Below are positions 1-6,563 of a stretch of DNA of 7,420 nucleotides, piece by piece. The stretch spans positions 1 to 7,420 of the forward strand of contig JAHIPE010000144.1 of assembly GCA_018894655.1 (NCBI GenBank), read 5' to 3'. The position numbers and the translations under genes were made by a program. The notes beneath the pieces are model-generated. The model was not told the origin of the DNA, ran no database searches, and was given only the letters and a program-made list of their open reading frames with translations. This DNA comes from Actinomycetota bacterium. Lineage in GTDB: Bacteria; Actinomycetota; Geothermincolia; Fen-727; Anoxymicrobiaceae. The first letter of the stretch is position 1. Every line of letters starts with the position of its first letter.

Positions 1-1
1 C

Positions 2-328
2 GAACTGGTGGAGGGCGGCCTTATGACCGCCACCGATCTTGCCGACTTCCTGGCCGAGAAAGGGATGGAGTTCCCGCGGGCCCACGAAATAGTAGGGCAG
101 GTGGTGACATACTGCCTTCAGGAGGGCAAGGGGCTGACCGACCTGACCACAGATGAGCTCGGTAGGTTCTCCGCGCTTCTGGACTCCGAGGCGCTCCGTT
201 GGCTGTCGGTGGAGGAGTCCCTCGCACGGCGGGGATGCCTGGGCGGCACCTCTCCCGTGGAGACCGCCCGGCAGCTCGAGTCCGCGCGCCGGATGGTATC
301 GGGCCCGAGCCGGCACAAACCTTTGTGA
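2..328 (+). CDS. argH: Argininosuccinate lyase, C-terminal part (5' end outside window)
   Basis: The reading frame is open from base 2 and ends at TGA 326-328, giving 108 residues of the C-terminal end. The recognisable family signature is TATDLADFLAEKG (residues 9-21) followed by AHEIVG (27-32). Then come the GKGLTDLT segment and, near the end, SVEESLARRGCLGGTSP, which matches the usual ArgH tail where the LGGT(A/S)P motif precedes a last helix. ArgH splits argininosuccinate into arginine and fumarate, the last step of arginine synthesis, as a cytosolic homotetramer. The catalytic serine loop lies upstream of the window, so activity cannot be judged. No terminator follows: the next gene starts 56 bp downstream, after a possible promoter that overlaps this stop codon. 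Confidence 0.9.
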   Translation, partial: ELVEGGLMTATDLADFLAEKGMEFPRAHEIVGQVVTYCLQEGKGLTDLTTDELGRFSALLDSEALRWLSVEESLARRGCLGGTSPVETARQLESARRMVSGPSRHKPL

Positions 329-337
329 TATTATCAC
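325..337 (+). promoter_or_regulatory. Extended -10 element inside a 13-bp perfect dyad
   Basis: GTGATA (325-330), T, TATCAC (332-337) is a perfect inverted repeat with a one-base centre. The same bases read TGA-TATTAT (326-334), an extended -10 element (TGn plus 5/6 of TATAAT), which would start transcription near 341, about 44 nt before the TTG start of the next gene. No good -35 is visible at the right distance, as is common for extended -10 promoters. The site overlaps the argH stop codon. Inference: a promoter for the 385-2409 gene group, possibly with an overlapping repressor site. Confidence 0.35.
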
Positions 338-384
338 GCGTGAGGCGGCTTGGTTTGACGAGTTTGTAACCGAAAGGGGCTGTC

Positions 385-792
385 TTGGAGGTAAAGAAAC
401 AGGTAGTTGTCGCCCTGGGGTATGGGAAGTACTTCCTCTCCGACAAGATAGTGGGCTTCGTCCCGATAGAGGATAACCGGGGCCCGGCGCGGAGGACCTA
501 CGTCTATATCGACAGGTTGCCCGATCCGGTGGTCGCGTCGCGCACCGAGTCCAGGATACTCAAGGACATGACCCTGGAGGGGCCCGGTGAGTTCGAGGCC
601 GCCATGGCCCTGGAACTGGTGGAGAGGATACACATGGACCTCCTGCACGTCGGGCCGATGCTGCGCCGGTCCATCAGGGAGGAGTGCGGCCTGGACCTGG
701 ACGACATCGAGAAGCGGGTGAAGGAACTGCTGTCGGGGGACGAGCAGGTGGCCGTTCAGGAGGGGCTGTTCAGCGAGGGGGACCGGGACTGA
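385..792 (+). CDS. Unrecognised 135-aa protein, faint RemA/DUF370-like N-terminus
   Basis: I do not recognise this gene with certainty. It starts at TTG 385 behind a good Shine-Dalgarno site (GAAAGGGG, about 372-379) and ends at TGA 790-792. The first ~60 residues look like a small beta-rich domain: VVVALGYGKYFLSDKIVGF resembles the G(F/Y)GN-x-(V)-x-(S/A)D(R/K)IV opening of RemA/DUF370 regulators. A later stretch, VASRTESRIL, sits where RemA proteins carry a conserved terminal strand, but the middle of RemA is missing. Residues ~70-120 are predicted helical with heptad-like leucines (EAAMALELVERIHMDLL), and the C-terminus is acidic. There is no signal peptide or membrane segment, so it is probably cytosolic. 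It lies 20 bp before the glycosylase gene and is probably co-transcribed with it. A DNA-binding or regulatory role is speculation; coding status is well supported. Confidence 0.75.
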   Translation: MEVKKQVVVALGYGKYFLSDKIVGFVPIEDNRGPARRTYVYIDRLPDPVVASRTESRILKDMTLEGPGEFEAAMALELVERIHMDLLHVGPMLRRSIREECGLDLDDIEKRVKELLSGDEQVAVQEGLFSEGDRD

Positions 793-812
793 ACCCAGAG
801 CGGCGCCCGGGC

Positions 813-1385
813 GTGAGGCTCCCCCGGTCGTTCTACTCGCGCCGGACCCTGGAGGTTGCGCGAGGCCTGCTGGGGTGCATCCTGGTACACAGGGCACCTA
901 CCGGAACGGCCGCGGGCATGATCGTCGAGTCAGAGGGCTACCTGGGGCCGGGCGACGGCGCTAGCCACGCGCGCTTCGGTCCGACGCCGCGAAGCGAGAT
1001 CATGTTTGGAGCCCCCGGCGCGGCGTACGTATACTTTATCTACGGAATGCACTACATGTTCAACGCGGTCACCGCCCCCCCGGGCACTGCCGGCGCGGTG
1101 CTGGTGAGGGCGCTTGAGCCCATGTACGGCCTGGACGTCATGGAGGCGAGGCGGGGGATGAACGACAGGAGGCTCCTTACCTCCGGCCCGGCCCGGCTCT
1201 GCCAGGCACTGGCAATTACGGTTGAGCAGAACGGGGCGGACCTGTGTTCGGGCCCGCTTGGAATAGAGAAGAACATTTCGTTCGGCGACGGGGAGGTCGA
1301 GGCCACGCCCCGGATAGGAGTGGCGGAGTTGGCGGGCGAGCCGTACCGGTTCCTGGTGAAAGGCAACCGGTACGTCTCCCGGTGA
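813..1385 (+). CDS. mpg: DNA-3-methyladenine glycosylase (AAG/MPG family)
   Basis: This 190-aa protein belongs to the alkyladenine glycosylase family, which flips out and excises 3-methyladenine, hypoxanthine and related bases to start base-excision repair. By alignment from memory to human AAG, IVESEGYLGPGDGASH places the catalytic Glu at residue 41 (human E125), the base-stacking Tyr at 43 (Y127) and His52 (H136). YVYFIYGMHYMFN gives Tyr74 (Y159), the DNA-intercalating Tyr77 (Y162) and Asn84 (N169), and VRALEP gives Arg99 (R182). SGPARLCQALAI is the other family hallmark. All key residues are present, and the length matches bacterial members. I chose GTG 813 because the family N-terminus (LPRSFYSR...ARGLLGC) begins there. 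The frame is open upstream to ATG 684, but that would overlap the previous gene by over 100 bases and add a low-complexity leader. The Shine-Dalgarno site is poor, so translational coupling to the preceding gene is possible. Confidence 0.95.
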   Translation: MRLPRSFYSRRTLEVARGLLGCILVHRAPTGTAAGMIVESEGYLGPGDGASHARFGPTPRSEIMFGAPGAAYVYFIYGMHYMFNAVTAPPGTAGAVLVRALEPMYGLDVMEARRGMNDRRLLTSGPARLCQALAITVEQNGADLCSGPLGIEKNISFGDGEVEATPRIGVAELAGEPYRFLVKGNRYVSR

Positions 1386-1410
1386 GTACGTTTCAAGGAG
1401 GGATGTTTCC

Positions 1411-2409
1411 GTGAAGCTCGAAAAGGTGTACCGCACCGCGGTAGAAATGGGGATCCGCAAGGACCCGCGCGGGAAGGAAGAGGTCCAGCGTGTTCTGGGT
1501 GACGCGCGCAAGGAGTATGACGGGCTCAAGGGAGACAAAAAGCGGTTCTTTGACAAGGAGAGGCTCACCAACCCGTTCGCGGACACCGGTATCCTCTTCG
1601 GCAGCCCGGACCTGGAGGTTAGAAGCGTCATAGCGGGGATAGACGTGGAGACCCCGGAGTTGATCCTGGTGGACCGCCTGAGGGACAGGGGGCGAAAGAT
1701 AGACCTTTGCGTCTCCCACCACCCCGAGGGGCGGGCACTGGTGTCGCTGGCGGACGTGATGAGCCTGCACGCCGACGTATGGGCCGATTTCGGGGTGCCG
1801 GTCAACATCGGAGACGCGTTGATAGGCGAGCGCATGAAGGAGGTCCGCAGGGGGCTCATGTCCCAGAATCACCAGAGGCCGGTGGACTGCGCCCGTCTGC
1901 TGGACGTGCCGTTCATATGCGTTCACACGCCCGCGGACAACCTGGTTACAGAGTACCTGATCCGGATGTTCAAGCGGGTCAAGCCGAGGCTGGTCCGGGA
2001 CGTCGTGGACGCCCTGCTGGGGCAGGAGGAGTACCGGAACGCCGCCGGGCGCGGCATGGGCCCGACAGTGCTGGTAGGCGACCAGAAGAACAGGGCGGGG
2101 CAGGTGCTGGTGGACATGACCGGCGGGACGGGCGGGCCCGCCTCGGCAATCGAGAAACTGGCCCAGGCGGGTGTCGGCACGATAGTGGGCATGCACATGG
2201 GTGACAAGCAAAGGAAGGAAGCGGAGAAGCAGCATGTAAACGTGGTGATCGCCGGCCACATCGCTTCCGACAGCATAGGGGTCAACCTGTTCCTCGATGA
2301 GCTGGAGAAGAAGGGGGTAAAGTCCACCGCGTTCTCCGGGCTGGACAGGGTCTCGCGGGTAAAGGCCGGGAAGAAAAGCCCCGGGAAGGCGAGCGCGAAG
2401 AAGAAGTAA
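1411..2409 (+). CDS. NIF3/DUF34-family metal-binding protein with N-terminal extension and lysine-rich tail
   Basis: This 332-aa protein starts at GTG 1411, placed by the strong site AAGGAGG (1395-1401) nine bases upstream, and lies 25 bp after the glycosylase gene. NIF3 hallmarks: GSPDLEV (64-70) before a strand with Asp78 (GIDVETPEL), the double histidine SHHPEG (His103, His104), HTPADN (His172, Asp176), and C-terminal GMHMGD (His262) and AGHIASD (His283, Asp287). In known family structures such residues hold a two-metal centre; the usual last glutamate is aspartate here. The first ~55 residues are a charged helical extension not seen in compact members such as E. coli YbgI. The last 15 residues contain seven lysines with Ala/Pro/Ser, recalling histone-H1-like tails. 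The family is widespread, and despite the label 'GTP cyclohydrolase I type 2' its reaction is unsettled. Cytosolic, no membrane segment. Confidence 0.85.
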   Translation: MKLEKVYRTAVEMGIRKDPRGKEEVQRVLGDARKEYDGLKGDKKRFFDKERLTNPFADTGILFGSPDLEVRSVIAGIDVETPELILVDRLRDRGRKIDLCVSHHPEGRALVSLADVMSLHADVWADFGVPVNIGDALIGERMKEVRRGLMSQNHQRPVDCARLLDVPFICVHTPADNLVTEYLIRMFKRVKPRLVRDVVDALLGQEEYRNAAGRGMGPTVLVGDQKNRAGQVLVDMTGGTGGPASAIEKLAQAGVGTIVGMHMGDKQRKEAEKQHVNVVIAGHIASDSIGVNLFLDELEKKGVKSTAFSGLDRVSRVKAGKKSPGKASAKKK

Positions 2410-2420
2410 TCCCCTCTGCC

Positions 2421-2462
2421 CCTTCCCCCCGCCGGGGGGAAGGCCGGGATGGGGGGTCCCGG
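2421..2462. terminator. Tandem GC-rich hairpins between convergent genes
   Basis: CCTTCCCCCC (2421-2430), loop GCC, GGGGGGAAGG (2434-2443) is a perfect 10-bp stem. Immediately after it, CCGGGA (2444-2449), loop TGGGGGG, TCCCGG (2457-2462) forms a 6-bp stem. They lie in the 57-bp gap between the stops of the NIF3 gene and the convergent PBP gene, so they could halt transcription from either side. There is no T-run on either strand, so this is not a classic intrinsic terminator. It may act as a Rho-assisted site or an RNA-stabilising 3' end. Confidence 0.5.
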
Positions 2463-2466
2463 GACG

Positions 2467-4890
2467 CTAGATACTGCGCGAAGCAACCAGGAAAAGCCAG
2501 CCGATCAACCCCGAGCCCTCGGTCTTGTTAACGGTGATGGACACCGTCGATCCGGCTGAGAGATTGGACCCGGCGGAGGGGGACTGGCTCACCACGACGT
2601 TGACCGGGGTGCCGGACTTGTAACTGACACTGGCGACGAACCCGGAGGTTGCGAGCTTGGTCTTCGCCCCCGCCTCCGAAAGGCCGATCACGTTGGGAAC
2701 AGTGCTCTTCACCGTGCCGGAGGAGACCACGATGGTGACCGTCCCCCCGCTGGCCAGGGTGGTCCCCGCCGCGGGCGTCTGGGAGATAACCGTCCCCTCG
2801 GGCTGGCTGCTGGGCTGACTCACGGAACTCGATTGGTACCCCGCCTGGCTGAGCTTGCTTCTGGCGGCGGAACTCTCCATTCCCACAACGTTAGGAATGG
2901 TCCCGCCCTCCGGGGTGTTGTGGATGTTGCAGTAAGCGTCCGGCTCGGTACCGCGCCGGAACTCCTGGGAGTGGGTATGGGGGCAGTGGGACGTCGCCAG
3001 AAGCCCGGACTCGTCGCAGAGGGTGACGGTTATGTACTCGCTCTGATTGTCCGAGCCGTCCCTTGTCGAGATCTCCTTGGCCTCCGCGAAGGCGGTCTTG
3101 GGAACGTCTTCCAGTGCCTGGCTCATGAAGCTTCTCCAGATGCTGGCCGGAAGGTCGCCGCCGCACATTACGCCCATGGATATCCTGCCCTGCGGGTAGC
3201 CGACCCACACCGCGGTGACCAGGTCCGGTGTATATCCGATAAACCAGGCATCGGCGTAGTCCTCGGTAGTGCCGGTCTTGCCCGCCTGGGGCCGGCCGAT
3301 TCGGGCAGCGGTGCCGGTGCCGCTTGCCACGACCTTCTGGAGAACCCCGTTTATCTTCGCCGCCACCTCGCTGTCGAGGATGCCGTTCGTCTCCGGCTTG
3401 TTCTCGGTAAGCACGTTACCACTGGCGTCGGTTACCTTGGAGATGGAACGGGGCACCGCGAGGACCCCGTTGTTGGCCAGCGTCCCGTACGCCGATGCCA
3501 TGTCCAGGGGGGTAACGCCGGTGGAGAGGCCGCCCAGCGCTATGGCGGGGTTTGAGTCGACCTGAGAGCGTATCCCCATCTTCATGGCCATGTCCGCGAC
3601 CCTCGACGGCCCGACGTCCATGATGAGTTGGGCGTAAACGACGTTGATCGACCGGATGGTCGCGTTTGTTATCGTGGTGGAGCCTCCGCCGCTTCCCGAG
3701 TAGTTGCGGACGGTCCACTTCTGTCCGTCGGGCAACATGATGATCTTCGGCGAGGACGAGTCGTAGGTGTCGTCGAGCGACATGCCGTCGGCCACCGCCC
3801 GGGAGAGCACGAAGACCTTGAACGAAGAGCCGGCCTGCCGGTGCCCGTCGGCGGCAACGTTGAACTGGCTGACGCTGTAGTTCTTCCCGCCTACCATCGC
3901 CTTCATATAGCCGGTCCGCGGGTCGATGCAGACGAGCGCCGCATCGGGGCCGCTGTTCGCGTTGAGCGATTTCGCCAGCACGTTCTCCGCCAGGTCCTGG
4001 AGCCGCATGTCTATCGTGGTGTAGATGCGCAGCCCCCCGCGGTAGGCCGACTGGTCCCCGTACTCCTGCTTGACCTTCTCGGTGATGTAGTCGCTGAAGT
4101 ACGGCGCGCGCTTGGGGACGAAGATGGTGTTCGGGGGGAGGATGTTCATCTGCTCGTTGATGGCCGTGGTAAACTCCTCCTCGGTGAGGAAGCCGTACCT
4201 CATCATCTTGTAAAGGACCAGGTTACGTCTTTCCTGCACCTCCTGCGGCCTGATGTTAGGGTCGTAGTAACTGGGGGACTGGATGACCCCCGCCAGCATG
4301 GCGCACTCGGCGACGGTGAGGTCCTGCGGGGATTTGCCGAAGTACTTGCGGGCGGCGGTGAATATGCCGTAGCAGGACTGCCCGAAGTAAATATCGTTCA
4401 GGTAAAGCTCCAGTAGCTTGTTCTTGGAGTACTTCATCTCCAACTCGTAAGCCAGGTACGCTTCCTGCACCTTGCGCCACAGGGTCCGCTTGGTACCGAC
4501 ATACGCGTTCTTGACGTACTGCTGGGTGATGGTGCTACCGCCCTCGACCACCGTGCCTTTGACCACGTTCGCCCACAGCGCCCGGATGACAGCCTTCCAG
4601 TCAATGCCCTTGTGCCTGTAGAAGTCGCGGTCCTCGATTGAGATGACGGCGTTACGGAGGGCATCCGGCATCTTCTCCAGGGCGACTATCTCCCGGTTTT
4701 GCTCGTCGTGCAGCTCGCAGAGAAGGGTCCCGTCGGCGGCGAACACCTTGGAGTTCTGCGCCGCCTTGTACTCATCAAGGGATGATAGCCGTGGCAGCCC
4801 AACGCCGGAGTAGAACCAGCCGACAAGCCCTCCTGCAAACACCACAACGCAGAAGGCGACTACGGCTGATATTCTTAAAAGAACTCTCAT
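2467..4890 (-). CDS. Bifunctional class A penicillin-binding protein (glycosyltransferase-transpeptidase) with two PASTA domains
   Basis: This 807-aa PBP1A-type (ponA/mrcA-like) enzyme polymerises lipid II and cross-links stem peptides outside the membrane. In order: a short basic N-terminus, a membrane anchor at residues ~8-27, and a GT51 domain with Glu86 in EDRDFYRHKG, GGSTITQQ (117-124) and a second glutamate at 161 (LLELYLN). The transpeptidase has SSFK (nucleophile Ser355, Lys358), SIN (414-416) and KTG (538-540). A Cys-containing linker (Cys625, Cys636, Cys654; motif CPHTHSQEF...GT.P...C) precedes PASTA repeats at ~664-724 and ~729-788, which may bind muropeptide or nascent wall. All catalytic motifs are intact. 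An odd hydrophobic tail (GLIGWLFLVA) ends the protein. ATG 4890 is the first start after an in-frame stop, but its Shine-Dalgarno-like GAGG lies only two bases away, so initiation may be weak. It is monocistronic, convergent with the NIF3 gene and divergent from tyrS. Which class A subfamily it belongs to is uncertain. Confidence 0.96.
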   Translation of the reverse strand: MRVLLRISAVVAFCVVVFAGGLVGWFYSGVGLPRLSSLDEYKAAQNSKVFAADGTLLCELHDEQNREIVALEKMPDALRNAVISIEDRDFYRHKGIDWKAVIRALWANVVKGTVVEGGSTITQQYVKNAYVGTKRTLWRKVQEAYLAYELEMKYSKNKLLELYLNDIYFGQSCYGIFTAARKYFGKSPQDLTVAECAMLAGVIQSPSYYDPNIRPQEVQERRNLVLYKMMRYGFLTEEEFTTAINEQMNILPPNTIFVPKRAPYFSDYITEKVKQEYGDQSAYRGGLRIYTTIDMRLQDLAENVLAKSLNANSGPDAALVCIDPRTGYMKAMVGGKNYSVSQFNVAADGHRQAGSSFKVFVLSRAVADGMSLDDTYDSSSPKIIMLPDGQKWTVRNYSGSGGGSTTITNATIRSINVVYAQLIMDVGPSRVADMAMKMGIRSQVDSNPAIALGGLSTGVTPLDMASAYGTLANNGVLAVPRSISKVTDASGNVLTENKPETNGILDSEVAAKINGVLQKVVASGTGTAARIGRPQAGKTGTTEDYADAWFIGYTPDLVTAVWVGYPQGRISMGVMCGGDLPASIWRSFMSQALEDVPKTAFAEAKEISTRDGSDNQSEYITVTLCDESGLLATSHCPHTHSQEFRRGTEPDAYCNIHNTPEGGTIPNVVGMESSAARSKLSQAGYQSSSVSQPSSQPEGTVISQTPAAGTTLASGGTVTIVVSSGTVKSTVPNVIGLSEAGAKTKLATSGFVASVSYKSGTPVNVVVSQSPSAGSNLSAGSTVSITVNKTEGSGLIGWLFLVASRSI

Positions 4891-4934
4891 TTCCTCACAC
4901 CAGCAACATTTATAACAATGATAACATTAATAAG

Positions 4935-4957
4935 ACGCTTTATGAAACATAACGCTT
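4935..4957. promoter_or_regulatory. Inverted repeat flanked by direct repeats upstream of the PBP gene
   Basis: TTATG (4940-4944), AAA, CATAA (4948-4952) is a perfect 5-bp dyad. It is bracketed by direct repeats ACGCTT at 4935-4940 and 4952-4957. It lies 50-62 bases upstream of the PBP start, next to AT-rich DNA that contains the only -10-like word near that gene (TATAAA on the minus strand, 4914-4909, without a matching -35). The position suits an operator, but no regulator can be named. Confidence 0.3.
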
Positions 4958-5082
4958 CACCGGCCCTTTCGTATACAGTTCGCCCCGGGAAGTGCCTTTC
5001 CTCGGACCCGGGCCTGTGGGCCAATCGCTCTACCAAGCGCCTTGCCGGCGCGGCGCATCGACGCTCTCGGTGCTTAACCGTA

Positions 5083-5111
5083 TTTATGGAACGAGGCACT
5101 AAGGTTATAAT
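5083..5111 (+). promoter_or_regulatory. tyrS promoter: perfect -10, weak -35
   Basis: TATAAT at 5106-5111 is a perfect -10 hexamer. The sequence 17 bp upstream (5083-5088, TTTATG) matches the -35 consensus at only three of six bases, so an activator may be needed. Transcription would begin near 5118, leaving a ~59-nt leader too short for a T-box. The rest of the 286-bp divergent spacer (4891-5176) contains only short GC-rich hairpins (GGCC-TGTG-GGCC at 5011-5022, GCGCC-TTGCC-GGCGC at 5037-5051) of unknown meaning. Confidence 0.55.
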
Positions 5112-5155
5112 AGCCGTTGAATCCAGGCTGGGTGACGTAGAACGCCCGTCCGCCG

Positions 5156-5163
5156 AAAGGAGG
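5156..5163 (+). promoter_or_regulatory. tyrS ribosome binding site, long spacing
   Basis: AAAGGAGG is a near-perfect anti-16S match but ends 13 bases before ATG 5177, longer than the usual 5-9. No ATG, GTG or TTG occurs in frame between them, so the start at 5177 stands. Confidence 0.7.
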
Positions 5164-5176
5164 TTTCATCCGGGGC

Positions 5177-6415
5177 ATGTCGGTTGAAGAACGCGTTCGA
5201 GAGCAGATGGAGCTAATCAGTTCCGGCACGGTTGAGGTGATACCGGAGGGAGAGATGCGCCGCAAGGTCGCCCGGTCACTCGAGACCGGCCGTCCCCTGG
5301 TGGTCAAGCTGGGGGTGGACCCCACACGCCCCGACCTTCACATCGGACACTCGGTTCCCCTGACCAAGCTCAGGCACTTCCAGCAACTGGGGCACCAGGT
5401 GGTGTTGATAATCGGGGACTTCACCGCACTCATCGGGGACCCAAGCATGCAGGACGCCACCCGCCCCGTGCTAACCGAGGAGGAGGTAGAGAAGAACGCC
5501 CGGACGTACATCGAGCAGGCCGAGCGGGTGATCGATACAAAGTGCGCCCGGGTGGTTCGCAACAGCCAGTGGCTTTCCCCACTTGACTTCAAGGACGTCC
5601 TCGAGATCGCCTCCCGGTTCACGGTAGCCCGCATACTGGAGCGTGACGACTTCAGCCGCCGCTACCGTGAGGGCAAGCCGGTCGGGCTCCACGAGTTCCT
5701 CTATCCTGTGATGCAGGCCTACGACTCAGTGGTGATCGAGGCGGACATTGAGATAGGCGGCACCGACCAGAAGTTCAACCTTCTGGCGGGGCGGAACCTC
5801 CAGCGCTCGATGGGGAAGGAGCCGCAGTGCATCATTATTCTCCCATTGCTCGAGGGTACCAATGGAGTGCGGAAGATGAGCAAGAGCCTGGAGAACGATG
5901 TCGGATTGACTGACCCGGCAGGCGAGATGTTCGGAAAGCTGATGTCGATACCCGACGATATCATTTGGGACTACTTCCGGCTGGTAACGAGAGTGGGCTC
6001 GGCTGCGATCGAACAGCTCAAGGGGCGGGTGGAAAACGGCGAGGTGAACCCCCGCGACGCCAAGGAACGGCTTGCCGTGGAGGTGGTTGGCATCTACCAC
6101 GGTCCGAAGGAGGCGGAAGAGGCCGCGGACGAGTTCCGGCGCGTCTTCAGCATGGGCGAGCTTCCCGGGCGGATACCGCCGGTCGAGGTACCTCGTTCCC
6201 GGTTCAGAGCCGCGGGGATCTGGGTGGTAGACCTGGTCGTCTCCCTGGGGCTTGCCTCGTCCAACGGCGAGGCACGGAGGTTGATTGCGGGAGGGGGCAT
6301 TGCCATCGAAGGGGAGAAGGTGGAGGATGCCGACCTGGAGCTTACCCCCGAGCAGGTGGACGGCAAGGTGGTACGCAAGGGGAAGAAGACGTTTGTCAGG
6401 GTCGAATTAGTTTGA
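5177..6415 (+). CDS. tyrS: Tyrosyl-tRNA synthetase
   Basis: This 412-aa class I aminoacyl-tRNA synthetase charges tRNA-Tyr in the cytosol. ATP-binding signatures are present: HIGH as His55-Ile-Gly-His58 within PDLHIGHSVPL, and KMSKS at 233-237. The tyrosine-pocket region reads YPVMQAYDSV (176-185) and GGTDQKFN (194-201). A C-terminal S4 RNA-binding domain runs from about residue 343 to the end (GIWVVDLVVSLGLASSNGEARRLI...). Length and order fit the full-length bacterial enzyme, and nothing is missing. The gene has its own -10 element and a strong Shine-Dalgarno site at unusual spacing. It is divergent from the PBP gene, and its stop lies only 12 bp before the -35 of the rRNA promoter. Readthrough from tyrS would enter the rRNA leader and meet the terminator at 6564-6593, which may therefore serve as the tyrS terminator. 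Confidence 0.98.
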   Translation: MSVEERVREQMELISSGTVEVIPEGEMRRKVARSLETGRPLVVKLGVDPTRPDLHIGHSVPLTKLRHFQQLGHQVVLIIGDFTALIGDPSMQDATRPVLTEEEVEKNARTYIEQAERVIDTKCARVVRNSQWLSPLDFKDVLEIASRFTVARILERDDFSRRYREGKPVGLHEFLYPVMQAYDSVVIEADIEIGGTDQKFNLLAGRNLQRSMGKEPQCIIILPLLEGTNGVRKMSKSLENDVGLTDPAGEMFGKLMSIPDDIIWDYFRLVTRVGSAAIEQLKGRVENGEVNPRDAKERLAVEVVGIYHGPKEAEEAADEFRRVFSMGELPGRIPPVEVPRSRFRAAGIWVVDLVVSLGLASSNGEARRLIAGGGIAIEGEKVEDADLELTPEQVDGKVVRKGKKTFVRVELV

Positions 6416-6427
6416 GAGTGTGCGCTA

Positions 6428-6456
6428 TTGACACCGGGGCACTCCGGTGCTAGGAT
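6428..6456 (+). promoter_or_regulatory. Strong rRNA promoter (P1)
   Basis: TTGACA (6428-6433), a 17-bp spacer and TAGGAT (6451-6456) form a strong sigma-70/SigA-type promoter, the best in the window, with predicted start near 6462-6464. The spacer carries a 6-bp dyad (CACCGG 6432-6437, CCGGTG 6444-6449) that overlaps the last two bases of the -35. The distance to 16S is about 225 bp, in the usual range for rrn promoters. Confidence 0.8.
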
Positions 6457-6563
6457 AAAAATGAACCTTGAAATGGGTTTAAAGGATGTTTAAGTTGGTT
6501 ATTAGATATTCAGAGATGATTGTGGGATTGGATCTCAAGAACTAGTACGCAATGGTTTTCTTG

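Noticed and set aside
930..2259. Long minus-strand frames (309 and 288 codons) opposite the glycosylase and NIF3 genes
   Set aside because: They are antisense shadows of well-supported genes in GC-rich DNA, with low-complexity Arg/Pro/His content and no domain.
3628..4416. Plus-strand 262-codon frame opposite the PBP gene
   Set aside because: It is the complement of conserved GT51/transpeptidase codons; the Val/Arg/Gly-rich product shows no recognisable motif.
4887..5099. Minus-strand 70-codon frame whose TGA overlaps the PBP start (ATGA)
   Set aside because: It starts at GTG with no ribosome binding site, has rare-codon, low-bias content and resembles no family. The ATGA overlap alone is weak evidence.
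5118..5176. T-box riboswitch before tyrS
   Set aside because: The leader from the -10 element is only ~59 nt, with no T-box sequence, specifier stem or terminator.
6428..6456. MerR-type promoter because of the spacer dyad
   Set aside because: MerR-controlled promoters have 19-20 bp spacers; this one is a normal 17 bp.
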